Program-made: the position numbers and the translations under genes
Source of the DNA: Rhinopithecus roxellana
Lineage: Eukaryota; Chordata; Mammalia; Primates; Cercopithecidae
Direction: 5' to 3'
DNA length: 64,000 nucleotides
Assembly: GCF_007565055.1 (NCBI RefSeq)
Contig: NC_044558.1
Location: 83,955,444 to 84,019,443, forward strand
Notes under the pieces: model-generated
Database searches by the model: none
The model's input: only the letters and a program-made list of their open reading frames with translations
Told to the model about the DNA's origin: nothing
Part shown: one piece after another, positions 21,906-33,410 of the stretch
Numbering within the stretch: the stretch's first letter is position 1
Layout of the letters: each line of letters begins with the position of its first letter

Positions 21906-22508
21906 CTAGGCATAGTGGCTGCCGGGCGTCAGGGGGTGGTCCCCTCTGTGGTCCAGCTGGTCCTGTAAGCGAGCAAACTCCGCCAGCTCGTTGAGCTCCT
22001 GGAACTGTCGGTCCGTCTTATGGCTGACCAGTGAGCGGTAGAAGTGGACGGCGAAGACGATAAAGATCAGGCCAAAGGGCACCATGATGGTGGTCGAGGC
22101 GATGGCGGCTGCCTGGCCCGGGGTGATGCCGCTGGTGCTGACGTTGGCAGCTGCACCACTGGCGGGGGGCTTGCTGGTGGGCCTCGGCTGGCCTGGCTGC
22201 TTCTTGAGGGGCAAGAACTTGACCCAGCAGAGCAGCACGACCTCGGCCAGGAAGAGCAGCGTGCCGATGACGGTGGAGAAGGCCCAGGCCAGCTCGATGT
22301 GGCGGTGCATGCGCTCGTGGGGGGACTCCTTGACTGAGTTGAGGTTGTGCACGTTGCTTACTGCCTCGATGTTGGGCAAGATGCAGGTGCTGATCATGAG
22401 TGCAAACAGGTGTACGGCCACCAGCACCGTGGTGCAGGCACTGAAGGCGATAAGCAGCCCTGGCGGGTAGTCGTGGTCAGCGTCCAGCTGCACCTCCACC
22501 ATCGCCAC
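21906..22508 (-). CDS. ORAI1: ORAI1 coding exon 2 (calcium release-activated calcium channel pore)
   Basis: This exon encodes the last 200 residues of ORAI1, the plasma-membrane pore subunit opened by STIM1 when ER calcium falls. It opens at the acceptor CCGCAG|GTGGCG (22509/22508), phase 0, so the GTG is an internal Val codon and not a start. Visible landmarks: the selectivity-filter Glu in VAMVEVQLD, the acidic DADHD loop, TM2 ([18 protein letters not shown]), TM3 with AEVVLLCW (the E190 and C195 positions of human), the N-glycosylation sequon NVS in the second extracellular loop, TM4 ([17 protein letters not shown]), and the C-terminal helix with the two Leu of [12 protein letters not shown] that bind STIM1. 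TAG lies at 21906-21908. The protein is identical, as far as I recall, to human over this exon. Confidence 0.98.
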
Positions 22509-22559
22509 CTGCGGGGGGACAGGCGGAATGAGTGCCAGCAGTCCCAGCCCCCACTGCTA

Positions 22560-23160
22560 CTCTTCAGTCCTGGCTCTCCTGTCAGGCTCTGGGACCCTGG
22601 TCAGTCGCGTGGCCTCTCCAAGCCTCAGTTTTCATTTATCTATACTGGGGATAGTAAGGCCTATTCACTTGGGGATGAAAGTGGCAGAAAGTCCTACAGA
22701 AAGCAGGAGCCAAGGCCGCCTGGATCTGAATCCCAGTCCTGGGACTCACTAACTGTGCAACCCTGGGAAAGTCATTTAACCTCTCTAAGCCTCAACTTTC
22801 TTTTTTTTTTTTTTTTTTTTTTTTGAGGCGGAGTCTCGCTCTGTCGCCCAGACTGGAGTGCAGTGGCCGGATCTCAGCTCACTGCAAGCTCCACCTCCCG
22901 GGTTTACGCCATTCTCCTGCCTCAGGCTCCCGAGGAGCTGGGACTACAGGCGCCCGCCACCTCGCCTGGCTAGTTTTTGTATTTTTTTTAGTACAGACGG
23001 GGTTTCACCGTGTTAGCCAGGATGGTCTCAATCTCCTGACCTCGTGATCCGCCTGTCTCGGCCTCCCAAAGTGCTGGGATTACAGGCTTGAGCCACCGCG
23101 CCCGGCCAAGCCTCAACTTTCTTATCTGTAGAAATAGAGATATAATACTAGTTCATAGGA
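22560..23160 (+). repeat. MIR split by a young AluY
   Basis: MIR core on the left (CTGTGCAACCCTGGGAAAGT, CATTTAACCTCTCTAAGCC). It resumes after 23107 with CTCAACTTTCTTATCTGTAG. A second, partial MIR-like piece (CCAAGCCTCAGTTTTC) lies near 22618-22660. Confidence 0.72.
22801..23107 (-). mobile_element. Young AluY (antisense), inside a MIR
   Basis: Old World monkey type. The duplication AAGCCTCAACTTTC (22787-22800 and from 23108) shows clean insertion. Relative to ORAI1 it is in the sense direction. Confidence 0.94.
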
Positions 23161-23161
23161 T

Positions 23162-23458
23162 TTTTTTTTTCCCCAGACACAATCGTGTTCTTTTGCCCAG
23201 GCTGGAGCCCAGTGGTGCGATCTCGGCTGACTGCAACCTCCACCTCCTGGGTTCAAGTGATCCTCCTGCCTCAGCCTCCCAAGTACCTGGGACTACAGGC
23301 ACGTGCCTACACTTGACTAATTTTTTTGTACTTTTGGTAAAGACAGGGTTTCACCACATTGGCCAAGCTGGTCTCGAACTTCCAACCTCAGGTGATCCAC
23401 CTGCCCGCCTCAGCCTCCCAAAGTGCGGGGATTACAGGTATGAGCCACCACACCCAGC
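23162..23458 (-). mobile_element. Alu (antisense)
   Basis: Flanked by GTTCATAGGATT / ATTCATAGAATT. Confidence 0.9.
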
Positions 23459-23561
23459 CTATTCATAGAATTATTTTAACAATTAAATGAGAGCTGGCAC
23501 ATGGTACCACCTCCCAAATCACTGCTATTACCACCTGGTCAGGTATTAGAAACCAGCCGCG

Positions 23562-24475
23562 GCCGGGTGCGGTGGCTCAAGCCTGTAATCCCAGCACTTT
23601 GGGAGGCTGAGGCGGGCGGATCACGAGGTCAGGAGATCGAGACCATCCTGGCTAACATGGTGAAACCCCGTCTCTACTAAAAAAATACAAAAAACTAGCC
23701 GGGCGAGGTGGCGGGCGCCTGTAGTCCCAGCTACTCGGGAGGCTGAGGCAGGAGAATGGTGTAAACTCAGGAGGCGGAGCTTACAGTGAGCTGAGATCTG
23801 GCCACTGCACTCCAGCCTGGACGACAGAGCGAGACTCTGTCTCAAAAAAAAAAAAAAAAAGGAAACCAGCCGCAGGACAGGCACAGTGGCTCACACCTGT
23901 AATCTCTACACTTTGTGGAGGCCGCAGTGGGAGGACTGCTTGAGGCCAGGAGTTAGAGAGCAGCCGGGCAATACAGAGAAACCTCACCTCTACAAAAAAA
24001 TTTGTTTTAATTAGCTGGGGGTGGTGGTGCACACCTGTAGTTCTGGCTACTTGGGAGTCTGACGGAGAAGGATTGCTGGAGCCCAGGAGTTTGAGGTGGT
24101 GGTGAGCTATGATCGCACCACCGCCCTCCAGTCTGGGCACCAGAGCAAGACCTTATCTCTAAAAAAAATAAAATCAGGCGGGGCCAGTGGCTCATGCCTG
24201 TAATTCCAGCACTTTGGGAAGTTGAGGTGGGTGGATCACCTGAGGTCAGGAGTTGGAGACGAGCCTGGCTAACATGGTGAAACCCCATCTCTACTAAAAA
24301 TAAAACAATATAGCTGGGCGTGGTGGCACGCGCCTGTAATCCCAGCTGCTTGGGAGGCTGAGGCAGAAGACTCACTTGAACCCGGGCAGCGGAGGTTGCA
24401 GTGAGCTGAGATCGTGCCACTGCACTCCAGCCTGGCCAACAGAGTGAGACTCTAACTCAAAAATAATAATAATAA
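23562..24475 (+). mobile_element. Young AluY plus two older Alus, all sense
   Basis: AluY at 23562-23861 with the duplication GAAACCAGCCGC, then Alus at about 23875-24165 and 24176-24475, the last with an (AAT)n tail. Confidence 0.89.
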
Positions 24476-24590
24476 CAATTAAATAATTAAATTAAAATTA
24501 ACACCAACCACCATCAGTGGTCAAAATGGTAAATTTTGTTATGCGTGTTTTACTATGGTTAAAATAAAAGCATTAAAAAAAAGCAATCAC
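24476..24590 (+). repeat. L1M-type 3' tail
   Basis: Short remnant with GGTCAAAATGGTAAATTTTG and TATGGTTAAAATAAAAGC, typical of old L1 3' ends. Confidence 0.45.
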
Positions 24591-25289
24591 CAGCCACCAT
24601 TCCTGTTGGCCCCACATCCTCACACCCAAGCACAGGCTTCTCCTTCATGCCCTGCTCTGGGGACATGCAGAGGGGTGGTGGCTGCTCTCCCAGGACACAC
24701 TCAGGCCCTTCTGCGAACACAGTGCACAACCTGAGAAGTACAAAGCAGGCTTCCCAGAAGCGATGGGCTCAGCTGGTGCAGGCTGGGTGGCCAGTACACC
24801 TTGGGGCTGTCTCCTCCCCAGCTGCAGGGCTGACCACCAGCTGCCCCCAATTCCTGGAGACCTGTGGACCCGAGGTCACCAGGGGCATGCTCTGGGCCAC
24901 ACACCCGCTGCTCCTCACCTGGGCCTTGCAAGTCACCTCCATGCAAAGGAGCCCGCTCATCAGATCTGGGCCGGGAACAGCTGGCAGTGGGCACACAACC
25001 ACGGTCAACCTATGAGGGCTGGAGGGACGGGGGTAGGGAGATGGCGGGACCTATGGCAGTCATTCCATCAAGGACAGTGACTCTTTATAAGGTGTTTGCT
25101 ATGTATGTGGCAGGCTCAGAGCGGACAGCCTAATATTGAAGTTTCTCCATTAGCCGCACACCAGCCTGGCCCCCAGCAAGCAGGGAATTCCTGACCTCAC
25201 CCCTCCTGCCCTAGGGAGGGGTGTGGGCGCCTTCCTTCCCCACTGCTCTCCTTTTGCAGTCTGCCTGGCTTCAACCCTGACTCCCCTGC
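24591..25289. other. ORAI1 intron, unique sequence
   Basis: GC-rich intronic DNA. Open frames of about 90-120 codons exist on both strands but carry no recognisable domain. Confidence 0.5.
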
Positions 25290-25480
25290 CCTTGATTAGG
25301 CTGTATGACTCTGGCAAGCTCTCAACTTTCTGTACCTCTGTTTCCACATCTGTAAAATGGGAATAAATGGGACAAGCCTTGAAGGCTTCTTGTGAGGATT
25401 AAGAGAGTCAATTCATGTAAAACAGGTAGTGTCTGGCACACAACAAACCCTCAATAAAAGCGAGCTTTATTATTACCCAG
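25290..25480 (+). repeat. MIR
   Basis: Sense MIR with TCTGTTTCCACATCTGTAAA, ATGGGAATAAATGGG, GTGAGGATTAAGAGAG and GTAGTGTCTGGCACACAAC segments. Confidence 0.78.
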
Positions 25481-25749
25481 TTTAGGAACCTCATCCCCAC
25501 CCCACAGTCTCTTTATAACATCCTCCTGGGGCTTCTACCCTCCTGCAGAGGGGCACGCTCAGGCAGAAAGAATGCCAGGTCAAATCGGCAAACCCATGTT
25601 CCAGCTCCATAACTGCCTGTTCACCGGTAACCTTGGCCAAGACCCTCCTCTCCACCCATAAAAGGAGGGGATGCAGTGAGATAGTCACAATCTGGATCTG
25701 ACTTGGGGTCGGATATCTCTGAGAATCTGAAGATGGTGGACACTCTCCT
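25481..25749. other. ORAI1 intron, unique sequence
   Basis: No element recognised except a short MIR-like phrase near 25610-25660. Confidence 0.45.
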
Positions 25750-26041
25750 TTTTTTTTTTGTTTTGATGGAGTCTCTCTACCGCCCAGGCTGGAGTACAAT
25801 GGTGTAATCTCAACTCACTGCAACCTCTGGCTCATGGATTCGAGTGATTCTCCTGCCTCAGCCTCCCGAGTAGCTGGGATTACAGGTGCCTGCCACCACG
25901 CCCAGCTAATTTTTGTATTTTTAGTAGAGATGGGGGTTTCACCATGTTGGCCAGGCTGGTCTCGAACTCCTGACCTCGTGATCCACCCGCCTCGGCCTCC
26001 CAAAGTGCTGGGATTACAGGTGTGAGCCACCACACCTGGCC
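25750..26041 (-). mobile_element. Alu (antisense)
   Basis: Flanked by GACACTCTCCTT on both sides. Confidence 0.92.
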
Positions 26042-26739
26042 TTGACACTCTCCTTAAAACAGCCAAGTATCATTTATTGACAGGACTTTTCTGACAATTT
26101 CAACGGGATTCTCAGGCTTTTGTCTAAGAATGCCCTCAGTGGACGTTGGTATGTACTTTTCAGTCTAGGCGTTTACAAAACATTTCAAACTCATATAAAT
26201 TTGGGGCAATGCCATCAGGATTTCTACTGTGTTTAAGATCTTTGGTGGCTGAAAGCCAGCCCTGAGAATTCTGAGTCCATGCGGGTGAGGGTGTCTCAGC
26301 ACATGTGGGTGCTGGACACAAGACGTGGGACAGGTCACCAGGCCACGGCAGGTGGAGGGCCACATCCTGCAGCTCCCTTGTCTCTGCACCCAGGTCTGCC
26401 CACATCTGGAAGAGGAGAGCCCCTTCCAGCAGCCAGTGTCTCCTGGCACCTCCCCAACCCCCAGCACTTCCTCTTCCTGCTCTGGTCTGCCACCCCGGAA
26501 CCTGAAACCGGAGACAGGACAAGCAGCAGCGGCCGTTAGTGAGCTGCCCCAGGTCCACTGCTACTGATCCACTCACTGGAAATGTCTGGAGCCTTTAGGT
26601 GTCTTAAGCCCTGAGCTGGCCGCTGGGGTGTGTATGAGGGGCCTGTACACAGGTCTATAGTCCTACTCTGTTCCCTACTTGGTGCCTCACCTGCGCCCCA
26701 GCCACCCTTAAGGTAGTGTCTCTCCCCCTCTATCCAGTC
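26042..26739. other. ORAI1 intron, unique sequence
   Basis: No repeat recognised over about 700 bp. Open frames on both strands overlap each other and lack signatures. Confidence 0.5.
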
Positions 26740-26860
26740 AGGACCACAGAGCACACCACACGGCTGGCTGCAAACTGGCTCCTCCACTTACACAGCTATT
26801 GACCTTGGATAAGGTTCTCAACCTCTCTGTACCACAGCTTCCACATCTATAAAATAGAGG
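26740..26860 (+). repeat. MIR
   Basis: ACCTTGGATAAGGTTCTCAA, CCTCTCTGTACCACAGCTTC, then CACATCTATAAAATAGAGG. Confidence 0.7.
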
Positions 26861-26862
26861 CT

Positions 26863-27275
26863 GACAGGCGTAGTGGCTCATGCCTGTAATCCCAGCACAT
26901 TGGGAAGCTGAGGCGGGCGGATCACTTGAGGCCGGGAGTTCCAGAGCAGCCTGGTCAACATGGTGAAACCCTGTCTCTACTAAAAATACAAAAATGGCCG
27001 GGCGCGGTGGCTCAAGCCTGTAATCCCAGCACTTTGGGAGGCCGAGACGGGCGGATCACGAGGTCAGGAGATCGAGACCATCCTGGCTAACATGGTGAAA
27101 CCCCGTCTCTACTAAAAATACAAAAAACTAGCCGGGCGACCTGGCGGGCGCCTGTAGTCCCAGCTACTCGGGAGGCTGAGGCAGGAGAATGACGTAAACC
27201 CGGGAGGCGGAGCTTGCAGTGAGCTGAGATCCGGCCACTGCACTCCAGCCTGGGCGACAGAGCGAGACTCCGTCT

Positions 27276-27312
<37 letters not shown>

Positions 27313-27793
27313 AATTAGCCAGGCGTGGGCCGGGCGTGGTGGCTTATGCCTGTAATCCCAGAACTTTGGGAGGCCAAGGCAGGCAGATAACTTGAGGTTA
27401 GGCGTTCAAGACCAGCCTGGCCAACATGGCGAAGCCCCGCCTCTACTAAAAATACAAAAAAATTAGCTGCATGTGGTGGGACGCACCTGTAATCCCAGAA
27501 AATTGTGAAGCTGAGGCACAAGTATTGCTTGAACCTGGAGGTGGAGGTTGCAGTGAGCTGAAATCGTGCCGCTGCACTCCAGCATAGGCAACAGAGTGAG
27601 ACACCATCTCAAAAAAAAAAAAAAATTAGCTGGGGTGTGGTGGTGTGCACCTGTAATCCCAGCTAATTGGGAGGCTGAGGTAGGAGAATCTCTTGAATCC
27701 AAGAGGCAGAGGTTGCAGTAAGCCAAGATAGCACCACTGCACTCCAGTCTGGGTGACAGAGCATGGTCTGTCTCAAAAAAAAAAAAAAGATAA
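26863..27793 (+). mobile_element. Alu broken by two later Alus
   Basis: The host Alu begins at 26863 and stops at about 26996. A young AluY fills 26997-27306 (duplication AAAATACAAAAAT), a short host piece follows, another Alu fills about 27328-27625, and the host right arm ends at about 27793. All three are sense. Confidence 0.85.
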
Positions 27794-27809
27794 TCCCATG
27801 ATTTATTAA

Positions 27810-27930
27810 TCCTATTATTATTCTTTCACAAACAAGGAAACTGAGGCTCAGAAAGGTGATGTCAGCTATCCAAAGGGTTACTCTGCTGCTGGATTCAAAA
27901 CCAAGTCCACTTGGCTCCACAGCCCGGGTA
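27810..27930 (-). repeat. MIR (antisense)
   Basis: AAGGAAACTGAGGCTCAGAA, AGGTGATGTCAGC, then GGATTCAAAACCAAGTCC. Confidence 0.68.
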
Positions 27931-28053
27931 TGAAGGGGCAAAGGAGCACCTCCCTCACATGGTGGCTGAGACTAATGTAGTTTTCACATCTAGATGTTTA
28001 GCATAGCGCCAGCTACAGCAGCTCAACAAATCTTGGTTAAAGAGAAAAACACA

Positions 28054-28630
28054 GGGCTGGGCGCGGTGGCTCATGTCTGCAATCCCAGCACTTTGGGAGG
28101 CTGAGGCAGGCAGATCACGTGAGGTTGGGAGTTCGAGACAAGCCTGACCAACATGGAGAAACCCTATCTCTACTAAAAATACAAAATTAGCTGGGCATGG
28201 CAGTGCTAATGTGAGACCCTATTGCACACACACACAGAAAAAAAAAATTAGCTGGGTATAGTGGGCATGCCTGTAGCCCCAGCTACCTTTTTTTTTTTTT
28301 TTTTTTTTTGAGATGGAGTCTCACTCTGTCACCCAGGCTGGAGTGCAGTGGCATGATTCGGCTCACTGCAACCTGCCCCTCCCGGGTTCAAGCGATTCTC
28401 CTGCCTCAGCCTCCTGAGTAGCTGGGATTACAGGCGCCTGCCACCACGCCCAACTAACTTTTGTTAGTGCCCAGCCAGTCCTGGCTACTTGAGAGGCTAA
28501 GGCAGGAGGATCCCTTGAGCCCAGGAGTTCGAGGCTGCAGTAGCTATGATCACATCACTACACTACACACTGGGCAACAGAGCAAGACTCTATCTCTAAA
28601 AAAAAGAAAAGAGAAGAAAAAAGGAGAAAA
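28054..28630. mobile_element. Sense Alu interrupted by an antisense Alu fragment
   Basis: The sense Alu covers 28054 to about 28287, with an odd patch containing (CA)n at 28224-28240. An antisense Alu piece covers 28288 to about 28460. The right arm of a sense Alu then runs to about 28630. Confidence 0.8.
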
Positions 28631-30265
28631 ACAGAGCTTGAAGTGCATGGAAGAGAAATAGTGCCTGGATACCCTCAGCTCAGGCTGGAGACAGGGACCC
28701 CATATGCCCACCTTCCAACCCCAACTCTGGACCTCGCTTGCTATATTTAGAGGCAGCTCCAGCTTCAAACCCCAGCCACAAGGATGTGTACCCCACGCCA
28801 CACCTGGCCTGATGGCCACCTCCACAGGACAGAGACCACCACATTCCACACCATTAGTCACACCCACAGGCTTCAGGGCCAGAAAGCAGTGCAGCTGTTG
28901 GGATGCACACGGCCCGGGGACACCCACAATCGCCAGCTCTCCCTAAGGTCTTGGGCTGCGGAGAGAGGAGAGGCTCTCCGAGGAAGAAAAAAGGACCTGC
29001 TGCCCGGCTCTGTAAGAAACCCCATTACCCTCACTGGACCCTACGATTCCTGGAACTCTGTGCACATAGGCAAGCTGTATGTGCCCAGACTTGGGACCAA
29101 GTTCAATGCCACAGGGTTCAGGGGGCTGTGTAAAAGAATGATTCAAAGTGAGAAGAAAGGAACAGTTGGCACGTGTCACGGAGCTGGATGAAAAATTCAC
29201 AGGAATAAATACCACCACTTTTTCCAGGATCCGTCTTGCTCTGGAAATGTCCCCTCGGGTGGGGAGGGTGAGGGCCTGGGGCCCTGCAGATCTGGCAGCT
29301 GACTGCCAGATCCCCAGCTGAGCCCCAGCGAGATTGGATCAGATCAGATCGCATGCAGCTTCACAAGGTAAATATAGCCCGTCAGCCCAAAATAAACAGC
29401 CCCCAGCCAGCCGCTGGCCGCCTGAACCTGGCAAGGCGAACCCTATAAGGGATAGGAAAGGCGAAAGACCACCAGCCCCACCTCACGCTAGTCCATGGAT
29501 ACCCCCAGTAGGGTTTTGGCTAGAGATGCCAAAGCTTAGCAAGGGTCAAGAAGAGGGTTACATAATTCTGCGAAAGGCAGGGCCTGGGTGGCCCTGGCAG
29601 ACTGTACCAGGCATCAGCCCACCTCGCCTGAGTGCCAGCTATCTCTCCTGGCTCCTGCTGGGCTCCATGGAGACCCTGGGCACCGGGCACCTGCAAGTCC
29701 AGGCCCTCTGAGGCAGCCCTCCCATGCTGGGCCTGACCTCAGCTCCCACAGCCTTCCTTCCCCTGGCCTAGTTCTTTTCTTGACCACCCTTTTAGGAGGG
29801 TGTGTGGCTGCAGCCTGGAACATGAGGCCCTCTAAACTGCAATCATGCAGGGTCACCCGGAGCTGTCTGAGCCTGCTGGCCCCACCTCAAATGCAAACCA
29901 TCTGTTAAGAGGGTATTGAGGTCTAGTGTGTAGTGGTTTACAAAGTCTTGACCATGACAGTCCAGGACTCCACGTTTCTATAAATAGACACTCATGCGTT
30001 TATAACAGAAACAAAAGTTTCGCCAATCAACATTTAGCCTTACAGCACGCCAATAAGGTCTTGCAAGATGCAATGCGCGCTGCGACTTTGTTTCATTTCA
30101 TCCTTATCTCATTCTAAAAACCCTCAGGAGCTTGGTACCAAAGTTATCAAAACAAAGAAACAACAAAATGTGCTGGTTGCAACTTACTAAATTTGCTACA
30201 AGCCATGAACAGGCTGAATTTGCATACGGGGTTGGGGGGCACAGACCCAGACTTTCTCTTCAACT
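28631..30265. other. ORAI1 intron, longest repeat-poor stretch
   Basis: About 1.6 kb in which I recognise no Alu, MIR or LINE. Several open frames of 75-135 codons cross it on both strands without domain signatures. It may hold intronic regulatory sequence, but nothing specific is visible. Confidence 0.5.
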
Positions 30266-30721
30266 GGCTAATTCTTTTTTTGAGGCAGGGTCTCACTCTG
30301 TCACCCAGGCTGGGGTGCAATTGGGTAATCACAGCTCACTGCAGCCTCAACCTCTCGGGTTCAGTGGTCATCCCATCTCAGCGTCCCAAACAGCTGGAAC
30401 TAGAGGCACCACGCCTAGTTAATTTTTTTTTTTTTTTTTGAGACGAAGTCTCACTCTGTCGCCCAGGCTGGAGTGCAATGGCGCCATCTCGGCTCACTGC
30501 AAGCTCTGCCTCCTGGGTTCACGCCATTCTCCTGCTTCAGCCTCCCAAGTAGTTGGGACTACAGGCGCCCGCCACCACGCCTGGCTAATTTTTTGTATTT
30601 TTTAGTAGAGACGGGGTTTCACCGTGTTAGCCAGGATGGTCTCGATCTCCTGACTTAGTGATCCGCCAGCCTCAGCCTCCCAAACTGCTGGGATTACAGG
30701 CGTGAGCCACCGTGCCCAGCC
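30266..30721 (-). mobile_element. Antisense Alu left-arm piece followed by a full antisense Alu
   Basis: Partial, diverged element at 30266-30424, then a complete one at about 30425-30721. Confidence 0.85.
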
Positions 30722-30768
30722 ATAAATATTTTTTGATAAGGGTATATGCTCAAAAGTTTGGAGACAGG

Positions 30769-31070
30769 GCTAGGCACAGTGGCTCACACCTGTAATCCCA
30801 GCACTTTGGGAGGTTGAGCTGGGCGGATCATCTGAGGTTGGGAGTTCGAGACCAGACTGACCAACATGGAGAAACCCCATCTCTACTAAAAATACAAAAT
30901 TAGCTGGGCATGGTGGCACATGCCTATAACCCCAGCTACTCGGGAGGCTGAGGCTGAAGAATCGCTTGAACCCAGAAGGCAGAGGCTGCAGTGAGCCAAG
31001 ATCACACCATTCCACTCAAACCTGTGCAACAAGAGCAAAACTCAGTCTCAAAAAAAAAAAAAAAAAAAAA
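30769..31070 (+). mobile_element. Alu
   Basis: Full-length sense Alu with a 23-base A tail. Confidence 0.9.
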
Positions 31071-31085
31071 AAGATTGGCTTAGAT

Positions 31086-31584
31086 CAGAGGTCAGCAAAC
31101 TAGAGCCTGCAGACAGTAGTTTTTGTAAATTAAGTTTTATTGGCACACAGCCATGCCCACTCACTCACCTATTATCCATGCTGCTTTCCAGCTACAACAG
31201 CAGAGTTGAGGCCAGGCGCGGTGGCTCAAGCCTGTAATCTCAGCACTTTGGGAGGCCAAGACGGGCAGATCACGAGGTCAGGAGATCGAGACCATCCTGG
31301 CTAACATGGTGAAACCCCATCTCTACTAAAAATACAAAAAACTAGCCAGGCGAGGTGGCGGGCGCCTGTAGTCCCAGCTACTCGGGAGGCTGAGGCAGGA
31401 GAATGGCGTGAACCTGGGAGGTGGAGCTTGCAGTGAGCCGAGATTGTGCCACTGCACTCCAGTCTGGGCGACAGAGCGAGACTGCGCCTCAAAAAAAAAA
31501 AAAAAAAAAAAAAAAAACAGCAGAGTTGAAGAGTTACCACTGAGACCTGGTGGCTCCTTTACACAAAAAGCCAGCTGACCCCTG
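31086..31584. mobile_element. hAT-type DNA transposon fossil with terminal inverted repeats
   Basis: The left end CAGAGGTCAGCAAACT and the right end CTGACCCCTG are imperfect inverted repeats of the MER/hAT type. The interior has TTAAGTTTTATTGGCACACA and a GCTGCTTTCCAGCTACAAC segment. An AluY at 31210-31517 splits it. Confidence 0.68.
31210..31517 (+). mobile_element. Young AluY
   Basis: Old World monkey type, flanked by CAGCAGAGTTGA, inserted in the hAT fossil. Confidence 0.93.
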
Positions 31585-31740
31585 GGTGACATCAATGATC
31601 CCTAAATAGGGCTATCAAATAATAGTCCCACAAGATTATTATCTGAAGAAAAGTCTGTGGTCTTAGCAGTCTGAGATGTTCCTTCCAGAGATCATATTAA
31701 AGAACCCTTAGAAACCCCATCAGAGAGAAATCTGCTGTCT

Positions 31741-32040
31741 ATGTTTATTTTATTTGTTGTGAGACAGAGTCTCACTCTGTCACCCAGACTGGAGTGTGGC
31801 ACCCTTAGAGCTCACTGCAGCCTCGACCTTCTGGGCTCAAGTGATCCTCCTGCCTCAGCCTGCCAAGTACTTGGGACCACAGGCATCTGCCACCATGCCT
31901 GGCTAATTTTTTTTATTATTTGTAGAGACGGGGTCTCCCTATGTTGCCCAGGCTGGTCTCCAACTCCTAGGCTCCGGCTATCCTCCTACCTTGGCCTCTC
32001 AAAGTACTGGGATTACAGGCGTGAGCCACTGCACCTGGCC
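31741..32040 (-). mobile_element. Alu (antisense)
   Basis: Diverged antisense element. The flank CTGCTGTC is repeated on both sides. Confidence 0.88.
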
Positions 32041-32419
32041 TGCTGTCAAAGTTTAAACTTTATATTCAGTTTTATTTCTCTACAGGAACTCTACCCTTCA
32101 CCCCCACCCCACATTGATTACCTTAGGGCTGTCTTAGAAACCTACTCAGAGTTATCCTTCATTAGCCAGGGACCCGGCAGTCAGTGGAGCTCAACACTGC
32201 TCTTGGTCAAAATTCCAAAAATATGCCACAGGCACTTGTGAAATTTTACAAACGTCTTCTCTGCTAGGCAGGAAGCACCCTCCCCTTGGGGAACACAGCA
32301 TAATTCCCTTTCTCCATAGCCCAGCGTGCAAACCCAGCACAGAGTCTCACATCTGGAAGATCTCAAAGGCCCAGTTAACAACTTGCATGGGTGGTGGAAA
32401 CCAGAGGGTGGTAAAGTGG
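32041..32419. other. ORAI1 intron, unique sequence
   Basis: No element recognised. Confidence 0.5.
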
Positions 32420-32600
32420 AAATGGCTCCCAGCCAGACAGACCAGAGCTTGAATGCTACTAGCTGGAGAATCTTAACCTCTAGGAGCCTTAGTTTTCCTG
32501 TTTACAGTACATACTTTTAAGAGCTATGGTGAGGATTCAGTAAGAATGAAAGAAAAGCGTTCAGGCTCATGCCTGGCACGACAGGGTTTCAGTAAACAGT
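32420..32600 (+). repeat. MIR
   Basis: GAGAATCTTAACCTCTAGGA, GCCTTAGTTTTCCTGTTTAC, GGTGAGGATTCAGTAAGAAT and ATGCCTGGCACGACAGG follow MIR order. Confidence 0.68.
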
Positions 32601-32619
32601 AACCACAACCACCACCACC

Positions 32620-32900
32620 ACCATCATAGAATTCATCATGTAACTCCTGTCTAAAACCTTCAATGGCTCCCTGCTGCCTATCCAAGAGTTCAAATTTCCC
32701 ACCCAATCAAGGCCCTCCATCATCTTGCCTGGCTAAATTCACCGTTCTCTACTACTTCCTGAAGACCCTCAACCCCAACCACAGCCCCTGTACCTTTCCC
32801 CTAGGCCCTGTCATTTCTCATCTGTTCCTGCCACTTCCTGTGACTTGAAGGCTCTTTCTCAAGTCCTAACTCCACCACACTCAAGGCTCAGCAAGAACCA
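32620..32900. repeat. L2 fragment
   Basis: CCTTCAATGGCTCCCTGCTG, AAGGCCCTCCATCATCTTGC and GCCACTTCCTGTGACTTG resemble the L2 3' region. Strand not assigned. Confidence 0.55.
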
Positions 32901-33002
32901 GATTATTTTAACTCAGTTAACCCTTAGTAGCCCTAACACCATGGAAAAAAGGGTAAGCAAGTATCTGGGATACTTGGGTCAGATACTGTAAGTGCTTTGC
33001 AA

Positions 33003-33303
33003 TTTTTTTTCTTTTTTTGAGATGGAGTCTTACTCTGTTTGTTGCCCAGGCTGGAGTGCAGTGGTGTGATCTCTACTCATTGCAACCTCCGCCTCCCAGG
33101 TTGAAACAATTCTCCTGCCTCAGCCTCCCGAGTAGCTGGAATTACAGGAATGCACAACCACACCCGGCTAATTTTTGTACTTTTAGTAGAGATGGGGTTT
33201 CACCGTACTGGCCAGGCTGGTCTCCCACTCCTGACCTCAGGTGATTTGCCTGCCTCGGCCTCCCAAAGTGCTAGGATTACAAGCGTGAGCCAATGTGCCC
33301 GGC
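33003..33303 (-). mobile_element. Alu (antisense)
   Basis: Complete antisense element ending GCCCGGCC. Confidence 0.9.
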
Positions 33304-33304
33304 C

Positions 33305-33410
33305 GTACTCCATTTTAAAGATGAGGAAACTGAGACCGAGAAAGGTTAAATGACTTACCTAAGGTCTTGCCCTTGTAAGAGGTAGAGCTGGGATTTGAAC
33401 CAACTTGTCT
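33305..33410 (-). repeat. MIR (antisense)
   Basis: CATTTTAAAGATGAGGAAAC, TGAGACCGAGAAAGG, GTAGAGCTGGGATTTGAACC. Confidence 0.78.

Noticed and set aside
22506..22508. GTG at 22508 as a translation start of a 200-residue protein
   Set aside because: It is the first codon after the ORAI1 exon 2 acceptor (CCGCAG), an internal Val.
24591..30265. Possible extra exons in ORAI1 intron 1
   Set aside because: ORAI1 joins exon 1 to exon 2 in phase 0 with consensus sites and gives a complete protein. The open frames in the intron have no signatures.
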